DNA of 64,000 nt from Mobiluncus massiliensis (GCF_949769255.1 NZ_OX458329.1:868001-932000); one strand, 5' to 3'. Shown: positions 1-10,527, counted from the first letter of the stretch. Program-made: numbers and translations. Notes: generated from the sequence alone by a model not told the origin.

Positions 1-766
1 TTCCCCACCCAAACCAGGTTAAAATCAGCATGATACCCACGATGACGAAGGCATCCGCCCCAATCAGCACGAAGTCTAAAGCCCCCACGGTGTCCCACAA
101 ACCATGCAGCTTCGCGCCGGAAACCGCCGAGACCACCACCAGGTAAATCGTGCCTTTATCGACTGTTTTCGTGATGACGGGGTGGGCGTTCAACCAGTTG
201 CGGGTCCACCGTCCGCTGAGCTGACCCAGCACGAAAGGCAGCAAAATCAATACGGCAATATCGCGCAAGGTCGTCAGCGAGACGGTACCGGCCTTGCCCA
301 GCAGCAACAGGACCAACAGGGGAGTTGCAAACGTCCCGACCAGGTTAGAGATAGTGGCGGCCGTGACCGCCCCAGCAACATTACCCCCGGCGATGGACGT
401 AAAACCGATAGAGGACTGCACCGTGGAAGGCAGCAGGCAGGTGTAATACATACCCAAGGCAAAACTGGGTCCCAGGAACCACCCGGAGACGTGATAGTTC
501 AAAAAACCCAGCAGGGGATAGAGCACAAAAGTCGAGGCCAGAATTACCAGCTGCAGGCGGTAGTTCTTAAGCCCGCCCATAACCTCGGCAGTTTTCAGGC
601 GCGCCCCGTAAACAAAGAACAGTACAGCAATCGCATAGTGGCTAACCGCTCCCACAAATGTCACTACTGCGGCAGGCAGGGGGATAAAAATCCCCGCAAT
701 CATAATCAACAGCAGGGTGAAAACAAACCAGTCTACGTAGGAAAAAAACCAACGGATAAATGGCAT
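1..766 (-). CDS. Bile acid:sodium symporter-like (SBF-like) transporter, 3' end cut by window edge
   Basis: Reading the minus strand from the ATG at 766 gives at least 255 residues with no stop before the window edge. The protein starts MPFIRWFFSYVDWF and is made of successive hydrophobic segments, including motifs CLLPSTVQSSIGFTSIAGG and AATISNLVGTFATPLL, typical of the YfeH/SBF-like branch of the bile acid:sodium symporter superfamily. These are integral membrane carriers with about ten helices; the substrate of this branch is not settled. The gene follows the YciI-like gene by 34 bp on the same strand, so the two are probably co-transcribed. No clear Shine-Dalgarno is seen. The C-terminal end lies outside the window. 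Family assignment is by motif memory, not by search. Confidence 0.8.
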   Translation of the reverse strand, partial: MPFIRWFFSYVDWFVFTLLLIMIAGIFIPLPAAVVTFVGAVSHYAIAVLFFVYGARLKTAEVMGGLKNYRLQLVILASTFVLYPLLGFLNYHVSGWFLGPSFALGMYYTCLLPSTVQSSIGFTSIAGGNVAGAVTAATISNLVGTFATPLLVLLLLGKAGTVSLTTLRDIAVLILLPFVLGQLSGRWTRNWLNAHPVITKTVDKGTIYLVVVSAVSGAKLHGLWDTVGALDFVLIGADAFVIVGIMLILTWFGWG

Positions 767-800
767 GGAATCGTGCCAACCAACTATGCAGATTCAGCAG

Positions 801-1085
801 TTAGGAACCGATGGCCGGTCCCCACTGGTGAGTCTCGATTTCCTGCACGATGCCGTGGACTTGGTTGGGATCGTGTTTCAGATACGTCAACGCTTCCTCC
901 GGGGTCTCGACGTTCATCAGCAGCAGCGCGCCGGGTTTCTCGGTTTCGTTCATCCAGGCACCGGCGGCCTGAAGTTTCCCGGATTTTTCCAAGTTCCCCA
1001 GGTAAGCCAAATGTTCGGGGCGAATCGTGGCTCGGTCGGCTTCACGGGCGGGGTCATAGTGGTAGATAACAACGACTTTACTCAT
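801..1085 (-). CDS. YciI-like (YCII domain) protein
   Basis: A 94-residue protein beginning MSKVVVIYHYDP, with RPEHLAYLGNLEKSGKL and GALLLMNVETPEEA. This is the layout of the YCII family: small ferredoxin-like alpha/beta proteins with a conserved His and Asp, thought to be enzymes of unknown substrate. It is cytosolic. It is the first gene of a probable two-gene unit with the SBF-like transporter and diverges from uvrA. The ATG is preceded at exactly 6 nt by TAGAAT and not by a Shine-Dalgarno sequence, so the mRNA is probably leaderless. The biochemical role is unknown. Confidence 0.85.
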   Translation of the reverse strand: MSKVVVIYHYDPAREADRATIRPEHLAYLGNLEKSGKLQAAGAWMNETEKPGALLLMNVETPEEALTYLKHDPNQVHGIVQEIETHQWGPAIGS

Positions 1086-1091
1086 AGCTCA

Positions 1092-1160
1092 ATTCTAGGC
1101 ACGTGCCACGCGCAACGAAAACCGGCCCGAATCGTCAGAAACTCCCGGGGGCATTAAACT
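1092..1160. promoter_or_regulatory. Divergent leaderless promoters of yciI-like gene and uvrA
   Basis: On the plus strand TCGTCA (1132-1137), 17 bp, TAAACT (1155-1160), then 6 nt to the uvrA GTG at 1167. On the minus strand TAGAAT (1097-1092) then 6 nt to the ATG at 1085. A 10-bp palindrome GGCACGTGCC lies at 1098-1107 just upstream of the minus -10. The in-frame stop at 1155-1157 excludes any earlier uvrA start, which supports leaderless initiation. Confidence 0.55.
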
Positions 1161-1166
1161 GAACAG

Positions 1167-4016
1167 GTGCATGAAACTTTGAAAGTCCACGGAGCGCGTG
1201 AACATAATCTCAAGGCCGTCAACGTTGAAATCCCTCGAAATGCCTTGGTGGTGTTTACCGGGTTGTCCGGCTCGGGTAAGTCATCGCTGGCTTTTGACAC
1301 GATTTTTGCCGAAGGGCAGCGCCGTTACGTGGAATCCCTGTCCTCCTATGCCCGGCAGTTCTTGGGGCGGATGGACAAACCTGTGGTGGACTTCATCGAG
1401 GGGCTGTCTCCCGCGGTGTCGATTGACCAAAAGTCCACCTCTCACAATCCGCGCTCTACGGTGGGTACCATCACCGAGATTTACGACTATTTGCGCCTGC
1501 TGTTTGCGCGAGCCGGTACCCAGTACTGTCCCGTGTGTGGCGAGGAAATTACGGCACAGTCTGCGGAACAAATTGTGAACTGGCTGTTCACTTTGGGGGA
1601 GGGGACCCGACTAGAGGTTTTGGCTCCGGTGGTTCGCGGACGTAAAGGCGAGTACTCAGAACTGTTTGCGCAACTGGCCGCCAAGGGTTTTACCCGGATG
1701 CGGGTGGACGGCGAGAATCATCGCCTGGAAGAACCCCCGACTCTCGAAAAACAGCTGAAACACGATATTTCGGTGTCGGTTGACCGGGTCGTCATCCGGG
1801 AAGGTTCGCGTTCTCGCGTGGCGGATTCTATCGAGACTGCCTTGGGGCTAGCAGAAGGACTGGTGGTGGTCGATTTCGTTGACCGCGACCCGGAGGATCC
1901 CGAACGTAGCCGTCGTTTTTCGGAAAAACGAGCCTGTCCGAATAATCATCCGCTGGCTTTGGAAGAAATCGAACCGCGCACGTTTTCCTTTAACGCGCCT
2001 TACGGGGCCTGTCCCGATTGTTCCGGGATTGGCTCCCGTTTGGTCATTGACCCCGAACTCGTGGTGCCAAATCCCGAATTGACCCTGCGTGAAGGTGCCG
2101 TCAGCCCTTGGACCAGTTCCAAAGACACTATGGAGCGTATTCTCAAAGGGCTGGGAGACGAGGTCGGGTTTGACCTCGACACTCCGTGGCAGGATCTGTC
2201 CGAGCAGGTGCGTGAATATCTGATGTGGGGCAAGAACTATAAGGTACGGGTGAAGTATCGCAACCGCTGGGGTCGCGAACGGGTCTACACCACCGGTTTC
2301 GAGGGCGCGGCGAACTATATCCAGCGTCGCTACGATGAAACCGACTCTGATTTTTCCAAAGCGAAATATGAAGGCTATATGCGGGAAGTGCCCTGTCCGA
2401 CGTGTCAGGGGCGGCGCTTGAAGCCGGAAGTCTTGGCGGTCCGTATCGGGGAACTTAATATCTCTGAACTGACCGATTTGGCCATCGACGAAGTTCAATC
2501 CTATTTAAGAGATATTCCTTTATCTGGTATGAAAGCTAAAATTGCCGAACCGATTTTACAAGAGGTCCGGGCGCGGTTGTCGTTCCTCATTGACGTGGGG
2601 TTGAACTACCTGACGCTATCGCGAGCGGCAAATACTCTCTCCGGGGGCGAGGCGCAGCGCATTCGCTTAGCTACCCAGATCGGATCCGGACTGGTAGGCG
2701 TGCTCTATGTGCTAGATGAGCCTTCCATCGGTCTGCACCAGCGTGATAATCAACGCCTCATCGATACCTTGAAAGGTTTGCGCGACTTGGGCAACACCCT
2801 CATCGTGGTGGAGCACGATGAGGACACTATCCGGTCGGCCGACTGGGTGGTAGACATCGGTCCCGGAGCGGGTGAATCCGGGGGACAAATCGTCCATTCC
2901 GGGACGGTGAAGGAATTACTGAAAAACCAGTCCTCGCTGACCGCAGCCTACTTGGCTGGACGGAAATCTATCGAAATCCCACGTCAACGCCGCAAACCTG
3001 ACCCACAGCGGATTCTGACGGTGCGGGGGGCGCGAGAGAATAACCTGCAAAACATAGACGTGTCATTCCCCTTGGGGTGCCTCATCGCGGTTACCGGAGT
3101 GTCCGGTTCCGGGAAATCCACCCTGGTTAACTCTATTTTGTATCAGGCTTTAGCCCGAGATCTGAACCGAGCCCACGTGGTTCCGGGACGTCACAAACAG
3201 ATTGAGGGCACCGCTCACCTGGACAAAGTTATTCACGTGGACCAATCGCCCATCGGCCGCACCCCGCGCTCGAATCCAGCGACTTATACCGGCGTTTGGG
3301 ATGCGATTCGGAAACTGTTTGCCCAGACCGAAGAAGCGCGGATTCGCGGTTATGGACCGGGACGGTTTTCCTTTAACGTCAAAGGTGGACGCTGTGAAGC
3401 CTGCCGTGGCGACGGCACCTTAAAAATCGAGATGAACTTCCTGCCCGATGTCTATGTGCCCTGTGAGGTTTGCGGCGGGGCGCGCTATAACCGGGAAACT
3501 TTGGAAGTGTACTACCACGGAAAAAATGTGCGCGATGTTTTAGATATGCCGATTTCTCAGGCCGCGCAGTTCTTTTCCTCCATCCCCGGCGTGTCTCGCT
3601 ACCTGGACACTTTGACCGCGGTCGGCTTGGGATATGTAAAGCTCGGCCAGAGCGCAACCACGCTGTCCGGTGGGGAAGCCCAACGGGTCAAGCTGGCTAG
3701 CGAGCTGCATAAGCGCACAAATGGACGCGCTATCTATGTGCTCGACGAACCGACCACCGGTCTGCACGTCGATGACATCCGCAAACTCATGGCCATCCTG
3801 CAGGGACTGGTCGAGAAAGGCAACACGGTGGTGGTCATCGAGCACAACCTCGATGTCATAAAGTGCGCTGACTGGGTTATCGACCTCGGCCCGGAAGGCG
3901 GTAAGGGTGGTGGTACCGTGGTCGCGGAGGGCACTCCCGAGGACGTGGCGCAGGTATCCGGTTCGTTTACCGGGCAATACCTCGCAAAAATCCTGAAACC
4001 GAAAGGCAAAAAATGA
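1167..4016 (+). CDS. uvrA: Excinuclease ABC subunit A (UvrA)
   Basis: A 949-residue UvrA, normal length, the damage-sensing ABC-type ATPase dimer of nucleotide excision repair that loads UvrB. Walker [10 protein letters not shown] is at residues 32-40 and a second, GVSGSGKST, starts the C-terminal half. Two ABC signatures are present, [12 protein letters not shown] and [12 protein letters not shown]. The C-terminal zinc finger (CEAC...CEVC) is intact. The first finger reads CPNNH at its first pair in place of CxxC, which I believe is common in actinobacterial UvrA. The start is GTG at 1167, the only in-frame start after a stop at 1155. It appears leaderless, with TAAACT 6 nt upstream. It overlaps msrB by 4 nt (ATGA), so the two are translationally coupled. 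No PafBC/RecA-NDp-type or SOS-box promoter was recognised. Confidence 0.97.
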   Translation: MHETLKVHGAREHNLKAVNVEIPRNALVVFTGLSGSGKSSLAFDTIFAEGQRRYVESLSSYARQFLGRMDKPVVDFIEGLSPAVSIDQKSTSHNPRSTVGTITEIYDYLRLLFARAGTQYCPVCGEEITAQSAEQIVNWLFTLGEGTRLEVLAPVVRGRKGEYSELFAQLAAKGFTRMRVDGENHRLEEPPTLEKQLKHDISVSVDRVVIREGSRSRVADSIETALGLAEGLVVVDFVDRDPEDPERSRRFSEKRACPNNHPLALEEIEPRTFSFNAPYGACPDCSGIGSRLVIDPELVVPNPELTLREGAVSPWTSSKDTMERILKGLGDEVGFDLDTPWQDLSEQVREYLMWGKNYKVRVKYRNRWGRERVYTTGFEGAANYIQRRYDETDSDFSKAKYEGYMREVPCPTCQGRRLKPEVLAVRIGELNISELTDLAIDEVQSYLRDIPLSGMKAKIAEPILQEVRARLSFLIDVGLNYLTLSRAANTLSGGEAQRIRLATQIGSGLVGVLYVLDEPSIGLHQRDNQRLIDTLKGLRDLGNTLIVVEHDEDTIRSADWVVDIGPGAGESGGQIVHSGTVKELLKNQSSLTAAYLAGRKSIEIPRQRRKPDPQRILTVRGARENNLQNIDVSFPLGCLIAVTGVSGSGKSTLVNSILYQALARDLNRAHVVPGRHKQIEGTAHLDKVIHVDQSPIGRTPRSNPATYTGVWDAIRKLFAQTEEARIRGYGPGRFSFNVKGGRCEACRGDGTLKIEMNFLPDVYVPCEVCGGARYNRETLEVYYHGKNVRDVLDMPISQAAQFFSSIPGVSRYLDTLTAVGLGYVKLGQSATTLSGGEAQRVKLASELHKRTNGRAIYVLDEPTTGLHVDDIRKLMAILQGLVEKGNTVVVIEHNLDVIKCADWVIDLGPEGGKGGGTVVAEGTPEDVAQVSGSFTGQYLAKILKPKGKK

Positions 4017-4405
4017 CTGTAGATGTTAGCGATGCGGAATGGAAAGAACGGCTGAGCCCTCGCGCTTATGCAGTATTACGGCAAGCCGCTACGGAACGAC
4101 CAGGCACCGGGGAACTACTCCATGAAACACGTGCCGGTCTCTACAGTTGCGGAGCGTGCGGGGAGCCGCTGTTCGATGCCAATACGAAGTTTGACTCCGG
4201 ATGCGGATGGCCGAGCTTTTTCGAGGCAAAGCCGGAAGCGGTATGCGAAGTCACCGATACCTCTCACGGAATGATTCGCACCGAAGTTCGCTGCGCCAAT
4301 TGCGGCTCCCACCTGGGACACGTATTCCCGGACGCGCCGCAAACTCCGACCGGCAACCGGTTTTGCATGAATTCCGTGGCCCTAAGTTTCCGACCCCAGG
4401 AGTGA
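4013..4405 (+). CDS. msrB: Peptide methionine (R)-S-oxide reductase MsrB
   Basis: A 130-residue, full-length MsrB that reduces methionine-R-sulfoxide in proteins. Two zinc-binding CxxC pairs are visible (CGAC and CANC). The catalytic cysteine lies in RFCMNS near the C-terminus and a recycling-type cysteine in [10 protein letters not shown]. It is a cysteine, not selenocysteine, enzyme. The ATG at 4013 overlaps the uvrA stop, so a DNA-repair gene and an oxidative-protein-repair gene share a transcript, suggesting joint use under oxidative damage (inference). Downstream lies a 104-bp convergent gap (4406-4509) in which I see no convincing terminator. Confidence 0.95.
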   Translation: MTVDVSDAEWKERLSPRAYAVLRQAATERPGTGELLHETRAGLYSCGACGEPLFDANTKFDSGCGWPSFFEAKPEAVCEVTDTSHGMIRTEVRCANCGSHLGHVFPDAPQTPTGNRFCMNSVALSFRPQE

Positions 4406-4509
4406 CCCGCTGTCCCGCTAGCTGAATGCGTATAGGCCTACCCGGACGATGACGCAGACCGAGGACACGGAATGAGTGCCGAAACCGACTCAGCAATCTG
4501 AGGGAAACT

Positions 4510-5370
4510 TTAGAGAGTCGCTTTCTCTAGCAACTTGTCATCCGACCCCAGACCGGTCAAGTCCACGACTCGACCGTTGGCGATGTACAGGGGGGTTCCA
4601 GCACTGTCACGTCCGAGGCTCTTGACCCGCTGTTCGGCCAGAATATTAATTGCCTGCAACCCAGACTCTGGGGTAGCCGGAGGAACAGACTTGTAATCGA
4701 TGCCGTGTGCGGCCGCGATTTTAGCCAGCTCGGCATCAGGTTCGCGGATAGTCTGCGCCCACTCGGTATTATTCTGGTTCTTTTCGTAATCAGCCGACTT
4801 GTAGTTGTTCATCGCGAACCCGGTCAAATCTTTGCTGAGTTCCCACAGTTTGTCAGGCTGATTTTCCGCTGTCCAGTACATGAGGTTATTGGCGGAAAAA
4901 GCAATGTTGGGGAACTTTAACTGCTGGGCGTGGGTCAGGGTCGGGCGCAACACCACAATGGCCTGACCGCCCTCGACCAAGTCATTGAGCTGTTGGCCAT
5001 CATTGAGTTGGGCTTCAACGTCATTGCAGATGTTGCACAAGTAGTCGTAGTACAGTTCGAGGACCTTGGTGCCCTTCTTCGCCTCGGCAGTGATTTCTTC
5101 ATTCGTCAAAACTTTGCCGCCTTTGAGCCAAATGCCCCGCCCGTCTTCGTAGGTTTGGGGTTCGGCGAAGTCAATCATCGTTTTCGTCCCGGCGATGGTA
5201 TCTGCAGGCTGGGCCGCCAGTTCGTGTTTCGTGGTCGCAATCTTAACAAACACGATAACCAGGGCCAGCACAATGGCGACCAATACGATAGCCAGAACGG
5301 TGCCGGAGCGATTACCGGGCCGAGACACCGTCAGATTGGGCTTAGAGGAACCTTTTTTCTGTTTTGACAT
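4510..5370 (-). CDS. Membrane-anchored DsbA-like thioredoxin-fold protein
   Basis: From the ATG at 5370 this is 286 residues. It has a short basic cytoplasmic N-terminus (SKQKKGSSKP), one membrane helix of about 20 hydrophobic residues (TVLAIVLVAIVLALVIVF) and an extracytoplasmic domain with CNIC in the context YYDYLCNICNDVEAQL. This is the Thioredoxin_4/DsbA-like layout found in many actinobacteria, implicated in forming or handling disulfides in exported proteins. I prefer 5370 over a start 27 nt further upstream because GGAG lies 8 nt before it. It is followed, across a short gap, by nothing co-directional within the same unit except the intergenic convergent region. Substrate unknown. Confidence 0.85.
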   Translation of the reverse strand: MSKQKKGSSKPNLTVSRPGNRSGTVLAIVLVAIVLALVIVFVKIATTKHELAAQPADTIAGTKTMIDFAEPQTYEDGRGIWLKGGKVLTNEEITAEAKKGTKVLELYYDYLCNICNDVEAQLNDGQQLNDLVEGGQAIVVLRPTLTHAQQLKFPNIAFSANNLMYWTAENQPDKLWELSKDLTGFAMNNYKSADYEKNQNNTEWAQTIREPDAELAKIAAAHGIDYKSVPPATPESGLQAINILAEQRVKSLGRDSAGTPLYIANGRVVDLTGLGSDDKLLEKATL

Positions 5371-5436
5371 CTGTGAACTCCAATCACTTACCGCCATTAA
5401 ACCCTGAGTGGCAGGGAAGTTTCAACATTTGAAAAA

Positions 5437-8400
5437 TTATTGCAGACACAGATGACCCGCCCGGCGCCGCAGACGACCCGCCTGTTCTAAAGATTTCAGC
5501 CCGGCTTGCATTCGCTGACGAATATCGGTGCGAGCCGGAGTTAAATCCAAGACGCGCGCGACTGCTTCAGAGGTTTCCTCCTCCAGGGGGTGCTGTGTGT
5601 CAATAACCCAGGTCAAAGCGTTATTAAACTCCTCATCACAGATGTCCACCAAAGCGCGTTGGCCATAAATCGATCCGGTCCGGAACACGGTGAAGTTCTG
5701 CGCAGAGGTGCCGGCGGGCCAGATAAACGTACCGAATTTGGTGACGTCTTGGTGAACTTCGGGATCGAGCAACTCTAAAATCTTTTGACGACGTTTCGGG
5801 TGCAACCGTTGCATTCCGAACGCGTCGGCGACGAGTTTAGCCAGCCGAGCCTCCCCGATAGGCCCTTCCGTATAGAGCACTTGTGCCAACGCGTCCGCCA
5901 CGGCAGCAGCATTGGCAGGGTCCTGCAAATCATCGAGGACTTCCTTGGACCCCTGGTTCTGCAGGGGTTTACCGCGAGGTACGAACGGTTGCGGAACCGT
6001 TGCAGTAACGGTATCTGCAGGAATTTGGGCGGTAAAATTGGGGATGACAGGCTCGGTAACTATCGGTTCGGAAAGTTCTGGTATTGGCTTCGTCAGGGGT
6101 GTTGCCGGAACCGGGGCGGGAGCCGGTTTATCGGTATCTTCGGCGGATTCTTCAGGCACGAATAGGGGGGCAAACGCACCCAGACCGGGCTTAGAAATCT
6201 TGCCGAGTTCTGTATTGGCAGCAGGATTTTGAGCCAGTTCGATGAAAACGTCGGTTTCCTGGTCTCCGAGTTGGTCGCCGAGAGTGGGGGCATCAGGGGC
6301 CGGGGTGAGCTCCTCGCGGTCCAGATGCGTAAAAGCGTCGGCCGGCATGTCGGCAATGACCGGTAGCACAGAGTGGGTTTTGCGTTGCCCGGCCGGAGGA
6401 AGATCCTCAATACGGGCAGAGGGCGGTTCAACCGGGGTTGGCGTGGGAGGCTGTGGCTGGGGTTCGCGTGGCACAACTGCGGTTTCCTCCGGGGATTCCG
6501 TCTGAGCAGGAGTCGCGGTGGTGTCCTCGGTCTGGAGACGAGCTGCGGCTTCACGCAGGGGTTGAGGTAGGTTCCATTCATTTTCATCGGGAACTTCCCA
6601 AGGTTCGTCACCGCGGTTATTTTGAGCGGCCGCGATGCGTGAGGGAGAAGTGTAGCGGTCGTCACTAGCCACCGAACCATCGGTAACGTCTCCCGGAAAG
6701 GCCAGGTCCAATGCTATGGAAACGAGACGCCGGGTCACTTCATCCGTGTTGTCCATCAGCTGAGTTAAATAAACATGTTCGATAGCGCCGAAACCGCAGT
6801 TTTCCAGGAGATACTGGGATACGCCGACTTCGCGATCCCACGCAGAACGCACCTGTCGCTGCTCGGGGCTGTCCAGAATCAGGCCCAGCCAAGGCGCACC
6901 CCTGTCTCCGCGAACCGCTAGGTCTAGGCGTAACGGAGCTGGCCCCAAATTGGTGCGAACTTCCAGCCCCGCATGGCTTAGCAGCCGGGCGAGGTAGTCT
7001 CGCACCGCGGAAACGGGAGCCGTATCCCGGGCTAAGCCAGGGGCGTTCAAAATGTCTTGCAAGAAAACAGGCAGTGCGGATTGGTCGAGGTCACGGTTCA
7101 CTACGAACAGCACCTGACGATTAGTCTCTAACAAGATTCGGGTCCACGTCAGGGACGGGTCACGTGTGAGGGCGGATTTTGAAGTTTCCGGCTGGGGTGT
7201 GGAGCCGAGGAAACACACCAATAAATCGCAGGGGGCGCCACCTTCACCATCGCTATAACCTCCGCCGAGTTCCGATACAGTCGTAGCCGCATGGGGAAAT
7301 GCCGCGCCGACTGCACCCAGGTGAGTAACTCGAAGATTCATCAAGTTGATGTCGCCTTGCCGATTCGCTTCATTGAGATACCAGCGGATACCCGCCGCTA
7401 GCTCAGAAGTCCAGGTCAGCGCCGTGACGGATTTACCGCGGTTTTTCAGGCACAGATTCATCAGCAAATTGCCGGCCTTTTCAAACCACACGTAGTCGGC
7501 ACCCAAACCCTTCCAGCCGGGATTTTCGTTGGCGAGGTGTAGGGGCACGGGGTGAAGTGCCGGGGGAAACTCCATGATTGAAACCGGTTGCGACTGGGCC
7601 TGTGCTACCGGCCATGTTTCTAACTTGTCAGGTATCAGCAGTTGCGCCAGGCGGCCGGGAGTGGGGGTTAAATCTCGACCATAGCGGGTGGTGAGTTCGT
7701 ACTCAGGAAAACCGGCAGCTTTCGCAAATTCATAAGCGTTGCGGGCCCGACCTTTTGCGAAACTGGTGGTCGCGGGCAGGACAGCGACAAACATGGCTTG
7801 GGCGGCACCGGCCAGGGCTTTCACCACGGCCCCGGAAGGCAGTTCGGTGGCGTCAAGAATGATTACCGCGTCAAACCGGGGGGTTTCATCGACAAAATCC
7901 GGCAGATGGGTAATGACCTCAAGGGGAGTCAAGCCCACAATCGGGGTACGAGTGAGGACACCATCTAAATCTTCACGTAGAGCTTGGCGGATGGAAAAGT
8001 CCTCAGCACGCAAGCGTGCCCCAAAACGGCGCAAGGTCTCTTTATCGGCTCGCTGGGCGAACTCGCCAGCCGCGGAAATGACCTCATTGATAATTTCGCG
8101 GCGAGTTTCCGTGCAGTTCAATGACAGGCGTTCCACTTGGGCCGCGTGGGTCACCGGATCAAACCCCTGTTGCGCCAAAGCCCGCTGGCGTTCACGTACC
8201 GCAGCAACCGACAGGGCGTGCTCGAGTACCCCTTGAATGGCCATTCCGCTGAGCGTCCCCTCAGACACCCAGGTGACGAGGTCATCCAAACCCAAGGCAC
8301 TCAGCTTGGGGGTCAGCGCCCGGAAAGCCAAAATATCGTCAAGTGTCGAGTCCTCAGAGCTGAGAGATGTTGCCCAAACCTTACGAACCTGCAGGTAACG

Positions 8401-10527
8401 ACCCAGGGGCGGCAGGCCTTGTGACCAGGTTTCCAAATCCGAGGTAGCCACCTGCAAGGACTGCAAAACATCAGCAAAAGCCTGGGAAATTGCCCGTACC
8501 TGCTGACCTAAATGGCCGCCTTGGCGAGCCAGGGGCATTAAAGATTCCAAATCTGAGCGACGGTTGGGCAGATAGTGACTCAGCTCAATCGCGCTGAGCA
8601 CCGTATCGGCGTGATTTGAGAATTTTTCGCGGGCGTCTGGAGCCAAAGCGTCAAAATCTTTCAATCCCAGCACAGGGTTGGCGCCAATCCGCAACGCCAG
8701 GGCTTCGGCGCGCATTCGCAGGGCGTTGAGGTCCTCCAGCAAGTCTGCCACCTTGTTGGGGGTGACCGGTCCCGTCAGGTAGGGCTGCAGCTGCGCCAAA
8801 ACGGCTTTGCGCCTACTGTTACGGGTAAACCCTCCGGAGGCTTCCGCGTGGCGCGCATCCATCAATAAGTCCAGGTCTTTGCCGGAATGATAGGCAGGAC
8901 CGGCAATGTCCAACAGGGGAGTGGCCTCGTCCCACAAGTCCCGCAAGGACTGTTGCAAAGTCTCAATGCCGGAAGTAACCGCCCGGCGTTCCGGCTCGGT
9001 CAGTACCACCGGAGCTCTACCGTATCCAATCTCTAACAGATCCAGCCACCGGGCAAAAATCGGCCAGGCTGCTAGCTCGGAAGTGGCTGACATGATTTCC
9101 AACACGGCCGGGTGGGCTTGGGTAATGGCTTCTTCCAAGGCTTTCAAAGCCAAATTCAGTTCGGTGCGGTCTACGTTGCGCGCGTCTTCACCTACAAGGG
9201 ACCAGGGATTAGCGCCAATACCGTTAACCGAGTTAGCATCGAGATTTGCCAGTTCCTTACCAAGTTTTGCCGCCGCAGACCGGTCGTTGGACAGGTAGGG
9301 GAAATTCGGAGCCGCTGCCAACCGGCCTGCCAAGACTCGTTCCTCAGGCTCCAGCTCAGCGGCAGTCATGATTTGCGCGGTATAGGCCTGCCACGCCGAA
9401 ACGTGGTTGGGGCCGACCTCGTGAACCTGGTTCAGGTACAAATCTAAGTCTTGGGACAAGGTTTTCAGGGAAGCCCGGCAGGAATCAAGGTATCCCACAT
9501 CAGCGTTGACCGGCCGATCCCAAGCCGACCGAAGCAGTGCCCGGCTGCGTTCATCGCGTTTTTCGACTTGGGGGTCAAGGGTGAGGAACACGTGTTCAAA
9601 CCCGGCTTTCCGAACCCGATTGCGCAGATTTTTCAGACTGGTTCGGCTGCCCACTACCAGTACGGAGTGTTCCTGCACAAGGGACTGTGCCAGGGCGTTC
9701 ACGACGGCATCGGTTTTTCCTGTCGCGGGAGCGCCAGAAAGGATGAGACTGTGGCCTTGGCCAAAGAATTTCGGTACCAGCAACTGTTTGCGGTCGGCCT
9801 TCAGCGGGGCAAAAATATCTCCGGATAGGGTAGTGGTGTCGCTGTCTTCGGAAAGTTGAGTGGGGGAGCTGCTAGTGGCATAGCGCTGCACCAGGGCGGA
9901 GCTGCGGTAGTCCTCCAGGTGAGCTTTCAGGTCGGCCGCCACTGTGGACCAGTCGCAATGTGCCAGCCCCACGGCAGCTTGGCGTTCCAGGTGCATTTTG
10001 TCCTGGAGGGGACTGTCTTTTAGAGCTTCCTGTAAAGCCTCCAGAATGGCATCGAGGTCCAGACCGCGGGCGCTTCGTCCCGCACCCACCCAGCGAGAAG
10101 AGATCTGAAACTTTTGCTGCAACAAACGTACCAACGTGCTGTTGAGATTCAGCTTTTCATCCTTTGCCAGCTGTAAGTATCCCAGGGGACGGTCGGGGTC
10201 GGGATTCAGCCGGCCTTGAAACACCGGAAAGCGAAGATCGCCGCGGTTCGCGACCAAGAAACCGAGGGCGAGCTGCAGTTCCAGTCCGTCACTACGGTTT
10301 GCCAGAAGCCAGTGCCAGTGTTCAGCGGTGGTGAGCTGGGCATCCGCATCCCCAGAAGCCGCAGAAAGCTGGAAAGTTCCGCCAGCACGCAGCTGGCGAT
10401 AGGTCGTGTTCAGAGAATCATCGGAGAAAGGGAAAGTCAGGGCGGCGGCAGGAGACGCCAGGGGAGTGACTCCGACCTGCTTATCAGTCAGAGAAAGCGC
10501 CCATTCAAGGTAGGCTGCGTCAGCCAC
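5437..10527 (-). CDS. Giant DUF4011/DUF3320-type SF1 helicase-nuclease-like protein with eroded motifs
   Basis: A 1,696-residue protein from GTG 10527, chosen because AAAAGGGG lies just before it; a longer frame to 10581 lacks a ribosome binding site. Order of parts: N-terminal region of about 250 residues; P-loop GAPATGKT at about 265-272; a long helical insertion; a motif II region near residue 889 reading VIILDATELP instead of the UPF1-like DEASQ; a C-terminal helicase half; an MTES_1575-like restriction-endonuclease fold near 1170-1230 (LRLDLAVRG...LGLILDSPEQR); a Pro/Glu/Thr-rich linker; and a C-terminal winged-helix region resembling DUF3320. The family is widespread in actinobacteria and of poorly known function, with defence or DNA processing suspected. 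Here motifs II, III and VI and the nuclease acidic residues look degraded while Walker A is intact, so it may bind ATP without unwinding. Domain names are from motif comparison by eye. Confidence 0.75.
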   Translation of the reverse strand: MADAAYLEWALSLTDKQVGVTPLASPAAALTFPFSDDSLNTTYRQLRAGGTFQLSAASGDADAQLTTAEHWHWLLANRSDGLELQLALGFLVANRGDLRFPVFQGRLNPDPDRPLGYLQLAKDEKLNLNSTLVRLLQQKFQISSRWVGAGRSARGLDLDAILEALQEALKDSPLQDKMHLERQAAVGLAHCDWSTVAADLKAHLEDYRSSALVQRYATSSSPTQLSEDSDTTTLSGDIFAPLKADRKQLLVPKFFGQGHSLILSGAPATGKTDAVVNALAQSLVQEHSVLVVGSRTSLKNLRNRVRKAGFEHVFLTLDPQVEKRDERSRALLRSAWDRPVNADVGYLDSCRASLKTLSQDLDLYLNQVHEVGPNHVSAWQAYTAQIMTAAELEPEERVLAGRLAAAPNFPYLSNDRSAAAKLGKELANLDANSVNGIGANPWSLVGEDARNVDRTELNLALKALEEAITQAHPAVLEIMSATSELAAWPIFARWLDLLEIGYGRAPVVLTEPERRAVTSGIETLQQSLRDLWDEATPLLDIAGPAYHSGKDLDLLMDARHAEASGGFTRNSRRKAVLAQLQPYLTGPVTPNKVADLLEDLNALRMRAEALALRIGANPVLGLKDFDALAPDAREKFSNHADTVLSAIELSHYLPNRRSDLESLMPLARQGGHLGQQVRAISQAFADVLQSLQVATSDLETWSQGLPPLGRYLQVRKVWATSLSSEDSTLDDILAFRALTPKLSALGLDDLVTWVSEGTLSGMAIQGVLEHALSVAAVRERQRALAQQGFDPVTHAAQVERLSLNCTETRREIINEVISAAGEFAQRADKETLRRFGARLRAEDFSIRQALREDLDGVLTRTPIVGLTPLEVITHLPDFVDETPRFDAVIILDATELPSGAVVKALAGAAQAMFVAVLPATTSFAKGRARNAYEFAKAAGFPEYELTTRYGRDLTPTPGRLAQLLIPDKLETWPVAQAQSQPVSIMEFPPALHPVPLHLANENPGWKGLGADYVWFEKAGNLLMNLCLKNRGKSVTALTWTSELAAGIRWYLNEANRQGDINLMNLRVTHLGAVGAAFPHAATTVSELGGGYSDGEGGAPCDLLVCFLGSTPQPETSKSALTRDPSLTWTRILLETNRQVLFVVNRDLDQSALPVFLQDILNAPGLARDTAPVSAVRDYLARLLSHAGLEVRTNLGPAPLRLDLAVRGDRGAPWLGLILDSPEQRQVRSAWDREVGVSQYLLENCGFGAIEHVYLTQLMDNTDEVTRRLVSIALDLAFPGDVTDGSVASDDRYTSPSRIAAAQNNRGDEPWEVPDENEWNLPQPLREAAARLQTEDTTATPAQTESPEETAVVPREPQPQPPTPTPVEPPSARIEDLPPAGQRKTHSVLPVIADMPADAFTHLDREELTPAPDAPTLGDQLGDQETDVFIELAQNPAANTELGKISKPGLGAFAPLFVPEESAEDTDKPAPAPVPATPLTKPIPELSEPIVTEPVIPNFTAQIPADTVTATVPQPFVPRGKPLQNQGSKEVLDDLQDPANAAAVADALAQVLYTEGPIGEARLAKLVADAFGMQRLHPKRRQKILELLDPEVHQDVTKFGTFIWPAGTSAQNFTVFRTGSIYGQRALVDICDEEFNNALTWVIDTQHPLEEETSEAVARVLDLTPARTDIRQRMQAGLKSLEQAGRLRRRAGHLCLQ

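Noticed and set aside
104..1069. 321-codon plus-strand frame at the left end
   Set aside because: It is antisense to the SBF-like transporter and the YciI-like gene, both with clear family motifs.
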